DNA from: Alphaproteobacteria bacterium 65-37
GTDB taxonomy: Bacteria; Pseudomonadota; Alphaproteobacteria; Reyranellales; Reyranellaceae
Assembly (NCBI GenBank): GCA_001897995.1
Contig: MKRV01000286.1
Coordinates: 1 to 64,000, forward strand
Length of the DNA: 64,000 nucleotides
Direction: 5' to 3'
Position 1 is the first letter of the stretch; each line of letters begins with the position of its first letter. Under the pieces are notes generated by a model. The model was not told where the DNA came from and did no database searches. It was given only the letters and a program-made list of their open reading frames with translations. Shown here piece after piece: positions 37,676 to 47,143 of this stretch. The translations under genes were made by a program, and so were the position numbers.

Positions 37676-39229
37676 TCAGATGCTGCGGCCTGCCTTCTCC
37701 CAATATGGGGCGCGGAGCTTGCGCTTGAAGATCTTGCCCGAATCCTCGCGCGGCAGGGCAGCGCTGAACTCCACGACCCTGGGCACCTTGTAGCGCGCCA
37801 GGTGCTCGCCGAGCCAGGCCCGGACCTGGCTGGCGTCCAGGCCCGCCTCGGGCTGGGCCTCGATATGAGCGCAGATCTGCTCGCCGAACTCCTCGTCGGG
37901 GATGCCGAATACGGCACAGTCGCGCACCCCCGGCATCTGGATCAAGGTGCCCTCGATCTCGGCTGGGTAGATGTTTACGCCGCCGGAAATGATCATGTCG
38001 CGCTTGCGGTCGCACAGGAACAGGTACCCGTCGGCATCCAGGTAGCCCACGTCGCCCACGGTAACGAGATCGCCCAGCCCGACTTCGCTGCGCTTGGCGT
38101 CGTCCTTGTTGTAAGTGAACTCGGAGAGATTGGGGCCGCGCACATAGATCTCGCCGACCTCGCCCGGCTTCACGTCCCGCCCCTCCTCGTCGACGATGCG
38201 CAGGATGCCGCCGGGCACCAGACGGCCGACCGTCCCGGGCTTGCGCAGGGCATCCTCGGAGCCATGCCACACCACGACGCCCGTTTCGGTAGCGCCGTAG
38301 TACTCGTTGATCACCGGTCCCCACCATTCGATCATCTGGCGCTTCACGGCCGGCGCACAAGGCGCCGCGCCATGCGTAATGAAGCGCAGCGAGGAGACGT
38401 CGTAGCGCTGGCGGACCTCCTGCGGCAGGCGCAGCAGGCGGACGAACATGGTCGGCACGATGTGCATGTGGCTGATCCGGTGCTTGTGGATCAGGCGCAG
38501 CATGTCCTCGGCCTCGAAACGCGCCTGCAGGACCATGTGCAGGCCGAGCCGCGCGCTCGCCATGCCGTAGGCGGCCGGCGCCGAGTGATACATCGGCCCA
38601 TTCATGAGCGCGACGGCCTCGGGGTCGGGCTTCAGCCCCCAGAAGGTCGAAGCATCCGCGGCCGAAGCGGCCTGCTGCTCGGGCGTGCTCGGCTTGCGAC
38701 GCACGCCCTTGGGACGGCCCGTCGTACCGGACGTGTAGATCATGCTGCCGCGCGCCAGCTTCGGCGGGTCGGTGCGCGGCGGCGCTGCCGCGACGAAGTC
38801 CTGCCACAGCTCGATGCCGGCCGGCGCGTTGGCCTTCTCCGGCGGGACGCCGTAGGCGGCGGCGATTTCCGGCGGCGTCGGCACGACGAGAACCTTCACG
38901 TTGTTGGGAACGCCCTCGGCGATCTGCGCCAGCAGGTCGGCATGCACCACCAGCACCTTGGCGTCGCAGTCGCGCAGGATGTAGCCGGCTTCTTCCGGTG
39001 TGTAGTGCCAGTTGATCGGCACCGGATAGGCGCCGAGCTGGCTTGCCGCCATGTTGGCTTCGAAGGTCGGGAAGTCGTTGCGCAGCATCAGCGCCACGCT
39101 GCTGTCCTCGCCGACACCCAGCGCGGCCAGGCCGCTCGCGGCGCGCGCCGCGTTGGCCTGGATATCGGCCCAGGACCTGAAACGATCGCCGGCTGTTACG
39201 CCCGGCGCCATACCCGCTGGCTTCGTCAT
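37676..39229 (-). CDS. AMP-binding acyl-CoA synthetase
   Basis: 517 residues from ATG 39229. The ANL-superfamily motifs are present: MIYTSGTTGRPKGV (P-loop, about 165-178), YYGATETG (about 305), VGYLDADGYLFLCDRKRDMI (about 405-425), and the catalytic Lys in PREDSGKIFKRKLR near 500. It activates a carboxylic acid as acyl-AMP and then acyl-CoA. Chain-length preference cannot be read. The ATG overlaps the TetR stop (ATGA), so regulator and ligase are co-translated. Neighbouring genes for isovaleryl-CoA dehydrogenase and enoyl-CoA hydratase suggest fatty or branched-chain acids. Confidence 0.93.
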   Translation of the reverse strand: MTKPAGMAPGVTAGDRFRSWADIQANAARAASGLAALGVGEDSSVALMLRNDFPTFEANMAASQLGAYPVPINWHYTPEEAGYILRDCDAKVLVVHADLLAQIAEGVPNNVKVLVVPTPPEIAAAYGVPPEKANAPAGIELWQDFVAAAPPRTDPPKLARGSMIYTSGTTGRPKGVRRKPSTPEQQAASAADASTFWGLKPDPEAVALMNGPMYHSAPAAYGMASARLGLHMVLQARFEAEDMLRLIHKHRISHMHIVPTMFVRLLRLPQEVRQRYDVSSLRFITHGAAPCAPAVKRQMIEWWGPVINEYYGATETGVVVWHGSEDALRKPGTVGRLVPGGILRIVDEEGRDVKPGEVGEIYVRGPNLSEFTYNKDDAKRSEVGLGDLVTVGDVGYLDADGYLFLCDRKRDMIISGGVNIYPAEIEGTLIQMPGVRDCAVFGIPDEEFGEQICAHIEAQPEAGLDASQVRAWLGEHLARYKVPRVVEFSAALPREDSGKIFKRKLRAPYWEKAGRSI

Positions 39230-39849
39230 TGTTTCCTTCCCGTCTTGGCCGGTGCCTTCACGGCACCTTTGAACATGAGCGCCCCCTGAAAATTCGCCAG
39301 CGACGCGAAATCGGGACCGTACTCGAGCATACCCGCCTGCCTCAGCATCACCAGCCCGTGCATGGCCGCCCATAGCGACCAGCCATACAGGATGGGATCC
39401 ACCTCGATCAGGTCCGCCTCGGCCATCTCCTTGGCCTGGCGGGTGATGAAGCCATGTGCTCGCTGGGCTTCGTGGGCGAGATCGGGATGTTCCTTGTCGA
39501 TCGGCTGGCCGATCTCGAACATGATCCGGTAGGCGTGCGGATGATCTGTCGCAAAGCGCAGATAGGCCTCGCCGACCTTCCGGCCGCGATCCTGGACCGT
39601 CGTCCCTTTCTTGGCCGCCGCTTCCAGCGTATCGGCGAAACGCGCAAAGGCTTGCGCCCGCACAGTCGCCAGGATGTCGGCCTTGTCCTTGAAATAGCGA
39701 TAGGGAGTCTTGGGGCTGCAGCCCAGCGCCTCGGCGAGCTGACGCATGGTGACGCCTTCGTAGCCGAAGCGGGCGAACCGCTCGGTGGCGACACGGCACA
39801 GCTCGGCGCGGAAGTCCGCGATATCCTTCTCGGTCAGATAGCGCGGCAT
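39226..39849 (-). CDS. TetR/AcrR-family regulator with WHG-type C-terminal domain
   Basis: 207 residues from ATG 39849. A GTG at 39867 would place the start inside the palindrome upstream and is less likely. The N-terminal helix-turn-helix reads FGYEGVTMRQLAEALGCSPKTPYRYFKDK (about 29-57 in parts). The C-terminal ligand domain contains YGWSLWAAMHGLVML, the WHG signature. It likely senses an acyl-CoA or free acid and represses itself plus the coupled acyl-CoA ligase through the palindrome at 39863-39875. The isovaleryl-CoA dehydrogenase gene ends upstream on the same strand. Confidence 0.93.
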   Translation of the reverse strand: MPRYLTEKDIADFRAELCRVATERFARFGYEGVTMRQLAEALGCSPKTPYRYFKDKADILATVRAQAFARFADTLEAAAKKGTTVQDRGRKVGEAYLRFATDHPHAYRIMFEIGQPIDKEHPDLAHEAQRAHGFITRQAKEMAEADLIEVDPILYGWSLWAAMHGLVMLRQAGMLEYGPDFASLANFQGALMFKGAVKAPAKTGRKQ

Positions 39850-39862
39850 GGGGTTCTTTCCA

Positions 39863-39875
39863 TACACACTGTGTA
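39863..39875. promoter_or_regulatory. Candidate TetR operator
   Basis: TACACACTGTGTA, two perfect six-base half-sites around one central base, located 14 bases upstream of the TetR ATG within the leader. Size and position suit an autorepressor of this family. Inferred from symmetry only. Confidence 0.55.
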
Positions 39876-39920
39876 CGAAAAAGCACCCCAGCCGTCAAAC
39901 AACCAGCTGACTCGGGTTCG

Positions 39921-41093
39921 TCAGGCGGTCTCGGCGAAGAGCTCGCGGCCGATCAGCATGCGGCGGATCTCGCTGGTGCCGGCACCGATCTCGTAGAGCT
40001 TGGCGTCGCGCAGCAGGCGGCCGGTCGGATAGTCGTTGATGTAGCCGTTGCCGCCCAGAAGCTGGATGGCGTCGAGCGCCACCAAGGTCGCCTTCTCGGC
40101 GGCATAGAGGATGGCGCCGGCGGCGTCCTTGCGCGTTGTCTGGCCGCGATCGCAGGCCCGGGCCACCGAATACACATAGGCCTTGCAGGCATTCATGGTC
40201 GTGTACATGTCGGCGAGCTTGCCCTGCACGAGCTGGAAGGTGCCGATCGGCTGGCCGAACTGCTGACGCTCGTGGACATAAGGCATCACGATGTCCATCG
40301 CCGACTGCATGATGCCGAGCGGCCCGGCGGCGAGCACGGCGCGTTCGTAGTCGAGGCCGCTCATCAGCACATTGACGCCCTTGCCGACGGCGCCCAGCAC
40401 ATTCTCCTCGGGGATCTCGCAATCCTCGAAAACCAGCTCGCCGGTCGACGAGCCGCGCATGCCCATCTTGTCGAGTTTCTGGGCGACCTTGAAGCCCTTG
40501 CGATCGGTCTCGACGATGAAGGTGGTGATGCCGCGCGGTCCGGCGGCGGGATCGGTCTTGGCATAGACCACGATCACCTGCGCATCGGGGCTGTTGGTGA
40601 TCCACATCTTGGTGCCGTTCAGGACGTAGCGATCGCCCTTCTTGTCGGCCCGCAGCTTCATGGAGACGACGTCCGAACCCGCCCCCGTCTCGCTCATCGC
40701 CAGGCTGCCGACATGCTCGCCGGAGATCAGCTTGGGCAGGAAGCGGCGCTTCTGCTCCTCGTTGCCGTTGCGGCGAAGCTGGTTGATGCAGAGATTGGAG
40801 TGCGCACCGTAGCTCAAGCCCACCGCAGCCGACGCGCGGCTCAGCTCCTCGACCGCCAGGGCATGTTCGAGATAGCCGAGGCCTGCGCCGCCATACTCCT
40901 CCTCGACCGTGATGCCGTGCAGGCCGAGGTCACCCATCTTGGGCCAGAGTTCGCGCGGGAACCGGTCGGTCTTGTCGAGCTCGGCAGCGAGCGGGGCGAC
41001 TTCCGCCGCCGCGAAGCGCTGGACCTGTTCGCGCAGCGCATCGGCCGTCTCGCCGAGCCCGAAGTCGAAGGGAGGCATGGCATTGGGGATCAT
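39921..41093 (-). CDS. ivd: Isovaleryl-CoA dehydrogenase
   Basis: 390 residues. The acyl-CoA dehydrogenase fold has FAD and substrate motifs [27 protein letters not shown], and [19 protein letters not shown]. The IVD-specific catalytic base is at Glu250 ([19 protein letters not shown]), not at the C-terminal position used by medium- and short-chain enzymes. [14 protein letters not shown] is another IVD hallmark. It oxidises isovaleryl-CoA in leucine catabolism and passes electrons to ETF. The methylcrotonyl-CoA carboxylase genes that often follow are absent here. Other branched short-chain acyl-CoAs could be substrates. Confidence 0.92.
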   Translation of the reverse strand: MIPNAMPPFDFGLGETADALREQVQRFAAAEVAPLAAELDKTDRFPRELWPKMGDLGLHGITVEEEYGGAGLGYLEHALAVEELSRASAAVGLSYGAHSNLCINQLRRNGNEEQKRRFLPKLISGEHVGSLAMSETGAGSDVVSMKLRADKKGDRYVLNGTKMWITNSPDAQVIVVYAKTDPAAGPRGITTFIVETDRKGFKVAQKLDKMGMRGSSTGELVFEDCEIPEENVLGAVGKGVNVLMSGLDYERAVLAAGPLGIMQSAMDIVMPYVHERQQFGQPIGTFQLVQGKLADMYTTMNACKAYVYSVARACDRGQTTRKDAAGAILYAAEKATLVALDAIQLLGGNGYINDYPTGRLLRDAKLYEIGAGTSEIRRMLIGRELFAETA

Positions 41094-41130
41094 GATTTCA
41101 CTCGCCTATGGTCGCTGATCGTTCTTCGTT

Positions 41131-41595
41131 TCAGTTCTTTTCGTTTTTCGGCTCGGCCCGCGGCTCGGTCTTCACATAGATGCGGATCATCTTCCATTCG
41201 CCATCCGACGGGATGAACTCCAACTCGAAGTTGACGCGCGACGGTTCGGTCGGGAAATAGCCTTTCACCACGAGCTTGCCGTCGCTGTCGACGACCGGCT
41301 TGGGGACGTAGACCGGCGTCATGGCCGCAACGATGTCGAAGTCTATGCGGTTCTTGCTGAATTCGCCGAACGTCGTCTTGAGCTTCTCCGGCGTGAACTG
41401 ATCGCGAAACGGCCGGGCCGCCTTGGCGTGAAAGACCTCGTAGTTGCCCGTCACATTGGCGTCGTTGAAGGTAAGCAGCGTCGCCTTGACCAGCGCCTCG
41501 AGCGGCCGATCGGGAGGGACCTTGTTCTGTGCGGCCGCCGGCAACGCCGTCAGCAAGAATGCCCAAACGCCCAGAACAACAGCGATCGTCCGCAT
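41131..41595 (-). CDS. Secreted protein of unknown function, NTF2-like fold likely
   Basis: 154 residues from ATG 41595. A Sec signal peptide (MRTIAVVLGVWAFLLTALPA, cleavage near AAAQ/N) precedes a compact domain: helix LEALVKATLLTFNDANVTGN, helix PEKLKTTFGEFSKN, then beta strands LVVKGYFPTEPSRVNFELEF and WKMIRIYVKTE. That helix-then-curved-sheet pattern resembles NTF2/cystatin-like proteins, but no motif fixes a family. The C-terminus is charged. It lies between ivd and the enoyl-CoA hydratase gene, all minus strand. Confidence 0.75.
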   Translation of the reverse strand: MRTIAVVLGVWAFLLTALPAAAQNKVPPDRPLEALVKATLLTFNDANVTGNYEVFHAKAARPFRDQFTPEKLKTTFGEFSKNRIDFDIVAAMTPVYVPKPVVDSDGKLVVKGYFPTEPSRVNFELEFIPSDGEWKMIRIYVKTEPRAEPKNEKN

Positions 41596-41637
41596 CGATG
41601 GCCTCCGTGGCCGGACGATAGCGCGGCCACCGCCCAA

Positions 41638-41667
41638 AACGAAGCTGGACGAAACGAAGCTGGACGA
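41638..41667. repeat. Perfect 15-base tandem duplication
   Basis: AACGAAGCTGGACGA occurs twice without change, back to back, in the gap between the enoyl-CoA hydratase stop and the secreted-protein start. Probably a replication-slippage product. Confidence 0.85.
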
Positions 41668-41678
41668 CGTTCACGTTC

Positions 41679-42437
41679 TCACGTCTTGCTGCCCAAAGCC
41701 GCTGCAGCGGCCTTGCGGGTTTCGTCACTGAGCCATCCGGCGTAGCGCGGCTCGGCCTGACCGCTGCGGGCCGCGGCGATGCGTGCCAGCGCGGCCGACC
41801 GCAGTTCGCGCTTGATGCTCGCGAACGCTTCCGGCGGCAGGGCGGCATCCTCGCGGGCCCGTTCGAGGGCTCGCGGCAGCAGCCTGTCGGCCGCCACGCA
41901 CTCGTCGAAGACCTGCAGTGCGACCGCACTGGCGGCATCGAGATCTTCGGCGAACAGGACCATGCGGCGCGCCATCGTCGGTGTGAGCTCACTGCGTGCC
42001 ACGTCGAGCGCCGCCACCGGGTAGCGCACCCCGACCTTCACCTCGGCGAAGCTCGCCTTCAGCGGCACGTCGGCGACGATGCGCCAGTCGCCGCACAACG
42101 CCACCACCATGCCGCCGGCGATGGCATGGCCGTTGATCGCCGTGACCAGCGGCTTGGGCCACGCATAGAGCGTGCCGAACCCGTCATTCATCGCTGCGAT
42201 CAGCCGATGCTGCTGGGCGGTATCGAGCGCAGGGAGTTGCTTGAGATCGAGGCCGGCGGAGAAGGCCCGGCCCTCCCCGGTCAGCACGGCGGCCCGGACA
42301 CGGGAATCGACGGCCAGCTGATCGAACAGCGCAGCGGTTTCTTCGAGCAGGGCGGCGTCCATGGCGTTCATGGGCGGCCGGGCGAACGTGACGAGGGCGA
42401 TGCCGTCGTCCTCCAGGGTCCATTTGAGATGCGACAT
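41679..42437 (-). CDS. Enoyl-CoA hydratase/isomerase family protein
   Basis: 252 residues from ATG 42437; the 20 open codons before it lie in the divergent promoter region. Crotonase motifs: oxyanion-hole strands AVLTGEGRAFSAGLDLKQL and AINGHAIAGGMVVALCGDWRI. The sequence MNAMDAALLEE near residue 23 is typical. The usual catalytic Glu positions are not both obvious, so hydratase or isomerase activity remains open. It is divergently arranged with a LysR regulator 77 bases away, the common layout of a regulated gene and its activator. Confidence 0.88.
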   Translation of the reverse strand: MSHLKWTLEDDGIALVTFARPPMNAMDAALLEETAALFDQLAVDSRVRAAVLTGEGRAFSAGLDLKQLPALDTAQQHRLIAAMNDGFGTLYAWPKPLVTAINGHAIAGGMVVALCGDWRIVADVPLKASFAEVKVGVRYPVAALDVARSELTPTMARRMVLFAEDLDAASAVALQVFDECVAADRLLPRALERAREDAALPPEAFASIKRELRSAALARIAAARSGQAEPRYAGWLSDETRKAAAAALGSKT

Positions 42438-42473
42438 GGCTCCCACCCTAGGCGCACTGAGAATATAGAGGAA

Positions 42474-42501
42474 ATCGATTGTTTCATTATCGTCCATCGA
42501 T
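42474..42501. promoter_or_regulatory. Candidate LysR binding region between hydratase and LysR genes
   Basis: Two ATCGAT sites (42474-42479 and 42496-42501) lie 16 bases apart in the centre of the 77-base divergent gap. LysR regulators usually bind such paired half-sites. Not verified. Confidence 0.4.
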
Positions 42502-42514
42502 AGTCTCTATCCCG

Positions 42515-43408
42515 ATGAACCTGGCCTTCATCCGCTACTTCCTGGCGGTCGCCGAGACGGCGAGCTTCACTGCCGCGGCCGAGCGCTGCCGCGTCACGCA
42601 GCCCACGCTTTCGGCGGGTATCGCCCGTCTCGAGGGCGAAATCGGCGCCCGCCTGTTCGATCGGGCCCGACGCGCCGAGCTGACGGAAGCGGGGCACCGC
42701 CTGTTGCCGCATGCGCGCACGATGGTCGAGGCCTGGCAGCTCGCGCGCACGGAATCGCGCTCGACGCGGCGAGCGAGGCTGCTGCGTCTGGCCATCGCCT
42801 CGACCCTTCCGATCCCTGCTGCACTCTCGTGGGTGGCATCGGCACAACAGCGTGCCGGTTTCGACATCGAGATCTCCGAGGGGACGGCCGACGCCGTCGC
42901 CGACCGCTGGCGGCGCGGCCGCTGCGACGCCGCCCTCTTCCCGGTGCGTCGGCCGATCGACCAGGCCGAGCTCGTCGCGCTATGGCGCGAGCCTTACGTT
43001 CTGGCGGCCGCAACCGGCCATCGGGTGGCCACGCGCGACCGCTGGTCGGTCAAGGAGCTCGCCGCTACCCCCTTCGTGCTGCGGGCGGCCTGCGAGGCAC
43101 AGGATGACCTCGAGCGCCTGTTCGCGGCCGAAGGCGTGCGCCCGCGCACCGTGCTGAGTTCCGCCGATGAGGAGCGCTGCGGCGCTGCCGTAGCGGCAGG
43201 CCTCGGCGTCTGCCTGATGCCACGATCGCTGCTGCGTCCGGGCCTGGTCGCGGCCGAGATCCGCGACGTCGCGCTCGAGCGCCGTGTCGTGCTGGCCTGG
43301 CGCGCCGATGCCGACGGCGATCTGGTCCAGACCCTGCGTGAGACCGCTCTCGCCCATCCCTGGCCGGGTCGCCGCGCCGGCGATGCCCGGCTCGCCTTCG
43401 CGCGATAA
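42515..43408 (+). CDS. LysR-family transcriptional regulator
   Basis: 297 residues from ATG 42515. The N-terminal winged helix-turn-helix is standard: FIRYFLAVAETASFTAAAER, VTQPTLSAGIARLEGEIGARLFDRA. The periplasmic-binding-like effector domain follows, from about 90 on (LLRLAIASTLPIPA, CDAALFPVRR, LGVCLMPRSLLRPGLV). It probably controls the divergent enoyl-CoA hydratase gene. Its stop (TAA) abuts the stop of mgtE on the other strand with no gap at all. Confidence 0.93.
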   Translation: MNLAFIRYFLAVAETASFTAAAERCRVTQPTLSAGIARLEGEIGARLFDRARRAELTEAGHRLLPHARTMVEAWQLARTESRSTRRARLLRLAIASTLPIPAALSWVASAQQRAGFDIEISEGTADAVADRWRRGRCDAALFPVRRPIDQAELVALWREPYVLAAATGHRVATRDRWSVKELAATPFVLRAACEAQDDLERLFAAEGVRPRTVLSSADEERCGAAVAAGLGVCLMPRSLLRPGLVAAEIRDVALERRVVLAWRADADGDLVQTLRETALAHPWPGRRAGDARLAFAR

Positions 43409-44770
43409 TTAGAGAAGGAAGATCGTCGCCAGGCCGAGGAAGGTGAGGAAGCCGATCACGTCGGTCACCATCGTCAGGAACACGGTCGAGGAAACGGCGG
43501 GATCGACGCCGAACTTCTGCAGGCCGAGCGGAATCAGCGAGCCGGCGAGCGCGGCCGCCAGGAGATTGCAGATCATCGCCGTGCCGATGACGCCGCCCAG
43601 CCGCCAGTCGCCGAACAGGCCGACGACGCCGGCCGCCAGGAGCGTCGCGAAGATCACGCCGTTCATGCTGCCCACCACCGCCTCCTTGGCGATGAAGCGA
43701 AACGCGTTGGCTGCGGTCAGCTCGCCCATGGCGAGCGCACGGACGGTCACGGTCACGGTCTGGATGCCGGCATTGCCGCCCATCGACGCCACGATCGGCA
43801 TGAGCGCGGCCAGGATCACGATCTTCTCGATCGTGCCCTCGAACTGGCCGATCACGAAGGATGCCACCAGGGCCGTCGCGACATTGACCAGCAGCCAGGG
43901 CGCGCGCAGGCGGACGGTGCGCACCGGTGCCGCATGCATGTCGTCGGTGCCGACGCCGCCCATCTTCAGCATGTCCTCTTCGGCTTCCTCGTCGATCACG
44001 TCGACCACGTCGTCGACCATGATCACCCCGAGCAGCCGTGTATCCTCGTCGACCACGGGACAGGAGACCAGGTTCTGGTCGCGGAAGAGATGCGCAACCT
44101 CGGCCTGGTCGGCGGCGACCGGTACGGAGGCGATGTCCGGGTCGGCGATGTCGAGGATCCGCACCGGCCGCTTGGTGCGCAGCATGCGGCCGAGCGGCAC
44201 CGAGCCGCGCAGGCGGCCCTCGGGGTCGACGACGAAGATGTCGTAGACGTCGTCGGGCAGGTTGGACGCCTCGCGGCAATAGTCGATGACCTGGCCGACC
44301 GTCCAGCCGTCGGGCACCTTGACCAGCGAGCGCTGCATGAGACGCCCGGCCGTGCCGTCGGGATAGGCGAGCGCCTGCTCGATCTCAGCGCGATCCTCGG
44401 CCGGCAGCTCGGCCAGAACCTCCTGCCGTTCCTGTTCGGGCAGATCCTCGAGGATGGTGGCGGCGTCGTCGGCTTCGAGCTCGCGCGCCGCCGCGGCGAT
44501 CTCCTTGCTGTCGAGCTGTTCGAGGACGTCCTCGAGGACCTCCTCGTCGAGCTCGGTCAGGGTCTCGGGATCGAGGTCGCGCTTGAGGATGCCGACCAGC
44601 CGGTCGCGCTCGTCTTCGCTGACCTGCTCGATGATCGAGGCCTGGCCAGTGGCGCTGAGGTCGGCCAGGAGCGCCCTGACCTCCTCCGCCCTGTTTTCTG
44701 CGAGCGCCGCCTCGACACGCCGGACGAACTCCGGCGTCACCTCGTCGAGGAAATCGGCTTCCGCACTCAT
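43409..44770 (-). CDS. mgtE: Magnesium transporter MgtE
   Basis: 453 residues. The cytoplasmic N-domain (about 1-130) is acidic (LDPETLTELDEEVLEDVLEQ, AADDAATILEDLPEQERQEV). A CBS pair follows (about 135-260: GRLMQRSLVKVPDGWTVGQV, LLGVIMVDDVVDVIDEE), then five membrane helices with SFVIGQFEGTIEKI, MPIVASMGGNAGIQ and VTDVIGFLTFLGLATIF. In MgtE the N and CBS domains sense cytoplasmic Mg2+ and close the channel. It starts by overlapping the maeB stop (ATGA), so it may be co-translated with malic enzyme. Mg leader not seen. Confidence 0.96.
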   Translation of the reverse strand: MSAEADFLDEVTPEFVRRVEAALAENRAEEVRALLADLSATGQASIIEQVSEDERDRLVGILKRDLDPETLTELDEEVLEDVLEQLDSKEIAAAARELEADDAATILEDLPEQERQEVLAELPAEDRAEIEQALAYPDGTAGRLMQRSLVKVPDGWTVGQVIDYCREASNLPDDVYDIFVVDPEGRLRGSVPLGRMLRTKRPVRILDIADPDIASVPVAADQAEVAHLFRDQNLVSCPVVDEDTRLLGVIMVDDVVDVIDEEAEEDMLKMGGVGTDDMHAAPVRTVRLRAPWLLVNVATALVASFVIGQFEGTIEKIVILAALMPIVASMGGNAGIQTVTVTVRALAMGELTAANAFRFIAKEAVVGSMNGVIFATLLAAGVVGLFGDWRLGGVIGTAMICNLLAAALAGSLIPLGLQKFGVDPAVSSTVFLTMVTDVIGFLTFLGLATIFLL

Positions 44771-47049
44771 CCACGCGCCTCGGCGAGACGCTGCGCCTCG
44801 ACGACCGAGAGCGCCGTCATGTTGAGAATGCCGCGCGCCGTCACCGACGGCGTCAGCACATGGGCCGGCAGATCGGTACCGAGCAACATCGGCCCGATAT
44901 GCAGCCCGTCCGCGCCGTTCTTCAGGAGGTTGAAGGCGATATTGGCGGAATCGAGCGACGGGCAGATCACCAGGTTCGCCGCTTCCTTGAGCTTGGAGCG
45001 CGGGAAGACATTGTTGCGGACGTCGACGTCGAGGGCGGCGTCGCCGTGCATCTCGCCGTCGACTTCCAGGCTGGGCGCGCGAGCGTGCAGGATCTTGACC
45101 GCCGCGGCCATCTTGCGGGCCGAGGGATGATCGGAGCTGCCGAAGCTCGAGTGGGAAATCAGCGCGACCTTGGGCTGAATGCCGAAACGCAGCACTTCGT
45201 CGGCCGCCAGCAGGGTGATCTCGGCCAGGGTCTCGGGGTCGGGGTCGTAGTTGACGTAGGTGTCGGCGATGAACAGCGAGCGCGTGGGCATCACCAGCAG
45301 GCTGAGCGCCGCCATGTTCTTGACACCCTCCTTGAGGCCGATGACGTCGCGCACATGGTTGAAGTGCGTGCGGAAGCGGCCGTAGGCGCCGGCGATCATC
45401 GCGTCGGCATCGCCCAGCCGGACGGCCAGAGCGGCGATCAGGGTCGGGCTGGAGCGCACCAGGTTCCGCGCCGTGGGCTCGGTGACGCCGCGCCGCTCCA
45501 TCAGCTCGTGGTAGGCGCCCCAGTACTTGTCGTAGCGCGAATCCTGCGAGGGATTGATCAGCTCGACATCGACGCCCGGCAGGAAGCGCAGCCCCAGACG
45601 CTCGGCACGGCGGCGCACCACTTCGGGCCGGCCGATCAGGATCGGCTGGGCGATTCCCTCGTCGAGGATGATCTGGACTGCGCGCAGGACGCGATCGTCC
45701 TCGCCGGCGCTGAAGATCACCCGCTTGGGCGCACTGCGAGCCTGCTCGAACACCGGCCGCATGATCAGGCCGGACTTGAAGACGAACTGGCTGAGCTGGT
45801 CGCGATAGGCCTCGAAATCGGCGATCGGCCGCGTGGCGACGCCGCTGTCCATTGCCGCCTTGGCAACGGCCGGCGCCAGCTCGACGATCAGGCGCGGATC
45901 AAAGGGCTTGGGGATGATCTGGTTGGGCCCGAAGCCACCGGCCTGCTCGCCGAAGGCCCGCGCCACAACCTCCGACGGCTCCTTGCGCGCCAGCGCCGCC
46001 AGCGCCCGCACACAGGCGATCTTCATCTCGTCGTTGACGGTGGTCGCCCCGGCGTCGAGCGCGCCGCGGAAGATGTAGGGGAAGCAGAGGACGTTGTTGA
46101 CCTGGTTGGGATAGTCGCTGCGCCCCGTCGCCATGATCGCATCGTCACGCACCGCGGCGACGTCTTCCGGCGTGATCTCGGGATTGGGATTGGCCAGGGC
46201 GAAGATCAGCGGCTTGGCCGCCATGCGCGCCACCATGTCCTTCTTCAGGACGCCGGCCGCGGAAAGCCCCAGGAAGACGTCGGCATCACCGATCACTTCG
46301 CCCAGGGTACGAGCGCCGGTCTCGCGGGCGTAACGCTCCTTCCAGGGATCCATCAGCTCGTTGCGGCCCTTCCAGACCACACCGGCGATGTCGGTGACCC
46401 ACATGTTCTCGCGCGGCAGGCCGAGCTTCTCCAGCACGCCGAGGCAGGACAATGCCGCCGCCCCGGCTCCCGAGACGACCAGCTTCACCTTGGTGATATC
46501 CTTGCCGACCAGCGACAGGGCGTTGAGCAGCGCCGCACCGACGATGATGGCGGTGCCATGCTGGTCGTCGTGGAACACCGGGATCGCCATGCGCTCGCGC
46601 AGCTTCTGCTCGACGTAGAAGCACTCCGGCGCCTTGATGTCCTCGAGATTGATGCCGCCGAAGGTCGGCTCGAGCGCGGCGACGATGTCGACCAGCCGTT
46701 CCTGGTCGAGTTCGGCCAGCTCCAGGTCGAACACATCGATGCCGGCGAACTTCTTGAAGAGGACGCCCTTGCCCTCCATCACCGGCTTGGCCGCCAGCGG
46801 TCCGATGGCGCCGAGGCCCAGTACCGCGGTGCCGTTGGTGACGACAGCCACCAGGTTCGCCCGCGCCGTCAGCTCGGCGGCGGTCGCCGGGTCGCGCACG
46901 ATCTCGTTGCAGGCGGCCGCCACGCCCGGTGAGTAGGCCAGGGAAAGGTCGCGCTGGGTGGCGAGGGGCTTGGTGGGGACGACCTCGATTTTGCCGGGTC
47001 GCGGGATACGGTGATAACGGAGCGCGCCGTCGGTAAGTTCGTCCGCCAA
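44767..47049 (-). CDS. maeB: NADP-dependent malic enzyme with phosphotransacetylase-like domain
   Basis: 760 residues from TTG 47049, chosen because GGGGGA lies just upstream and the resulting [20 protein letters not shown] fits the family. A GTG at 47064 or TTG at 47073 would sit at or in the terminator. Malic domain (about 1-420): [63 protein letters not shown]. The C-terminal phosphotransacetylase-like domain (about 430-760) is a known regulatory module in MaeB. It makes pyruvate and NADPH from malate. Next gene mgtE overlaps by 4 bases. Confidence 0.95.
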   Translation of the reverse strand: MADELTDGALRYHRIPRPGKIEVVPTKPLATQRDLSLAYSPGVAAACNEIVRDPATAAELTARANLVAVVTNGTAVLGLGAIGPLAAKPVMEGKGVLFKKFAGIDVFDLELAELDQERLVDIVAALEPTFGGINLEDIKAPECFYVEQKLRERMAIPVFHDDQHGTAIIVGAALLNALSLVGKDITKVKLVVSGAGAAALSCLGVLEKLGLPRENMWVTDIAGVVWKGRNELMDPWKERYARETGARTLGEVIGDADVFLGLSAAGVLKKDMVARMAAKPLIFALANPNPEITPEDVAAVRDDAIMATGRSDYPNQVNNVLCFPYIFRGALDAGATTVNDEMKIACVRALAALARKEPSEVVARAFGEQAGGFGPNQIIPKPFDPRLIVELAPAVAKAAMDSGVATRPIADFEAYRDQLSQFVFKSGLIMRPVFEQARSAPKRVIFSAGEDDRVLRAVQIILDEGIAQPILIGRPEVVRRRAERLGLRFLPGVDVELINPSQDSRYDKYWGAYHELMERRGVTEPTARNLVRSSPTLIAALAVRLGDADAMIAGAYGRFRTHFNHVRDVIGLKEGVKNMAALSLLVMPTRSLFIADTYVNYDPDPETLAEITLLAADEVLRFGIQPKVALISHSSFGSSDHPSARKMAAAVKILHARAPSLEVDGEMHGDAALDVDVRNNVFPRSKLKEAANLVICPSLDSANIAFNLLKNGADGLHIGPMLLGTDLPAHVLTPSVTARGILNMTALSVVEAQRLAEARG

Positions 47050-47071
47050 GCTCGTTTCCCCCACTCCAAAC

Positions 47072-47112
47072 AAAAAGGGCCGCCCGTTGGAGTTTCCAAC
47101 AGGCGGCGGCCT
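47072..47112 (-). terminator. Rho-independent terminator after tRNA-Leu
   Basis: Strong minus-strand hairpin GGCCGCCGCC...GGCGGCC, with an inner GTTGGA/TCCAAC stem, followed by TTTTT at 47076-47072. It ends the tRNA transcript. The maeB start codon lies only 23 bases further on. Confidence 0.8.
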
Positions 47113-47143
47113 GAAGCTACCTTTTCGATCGAACCGGCGAGTT

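Noticed and set aside
44860-46932. A 690-codon open frame on the plus strand
   Set aside because: Antisense shadow of maeB; no domain recognised.
47049-47073. TTG at 47073 as maeB start
   Set aside because: It would lie in the T-run of the tRNA terminator and add residues unlike the family; TTG 47049 has a ribosome site and a family-like N-terminus.
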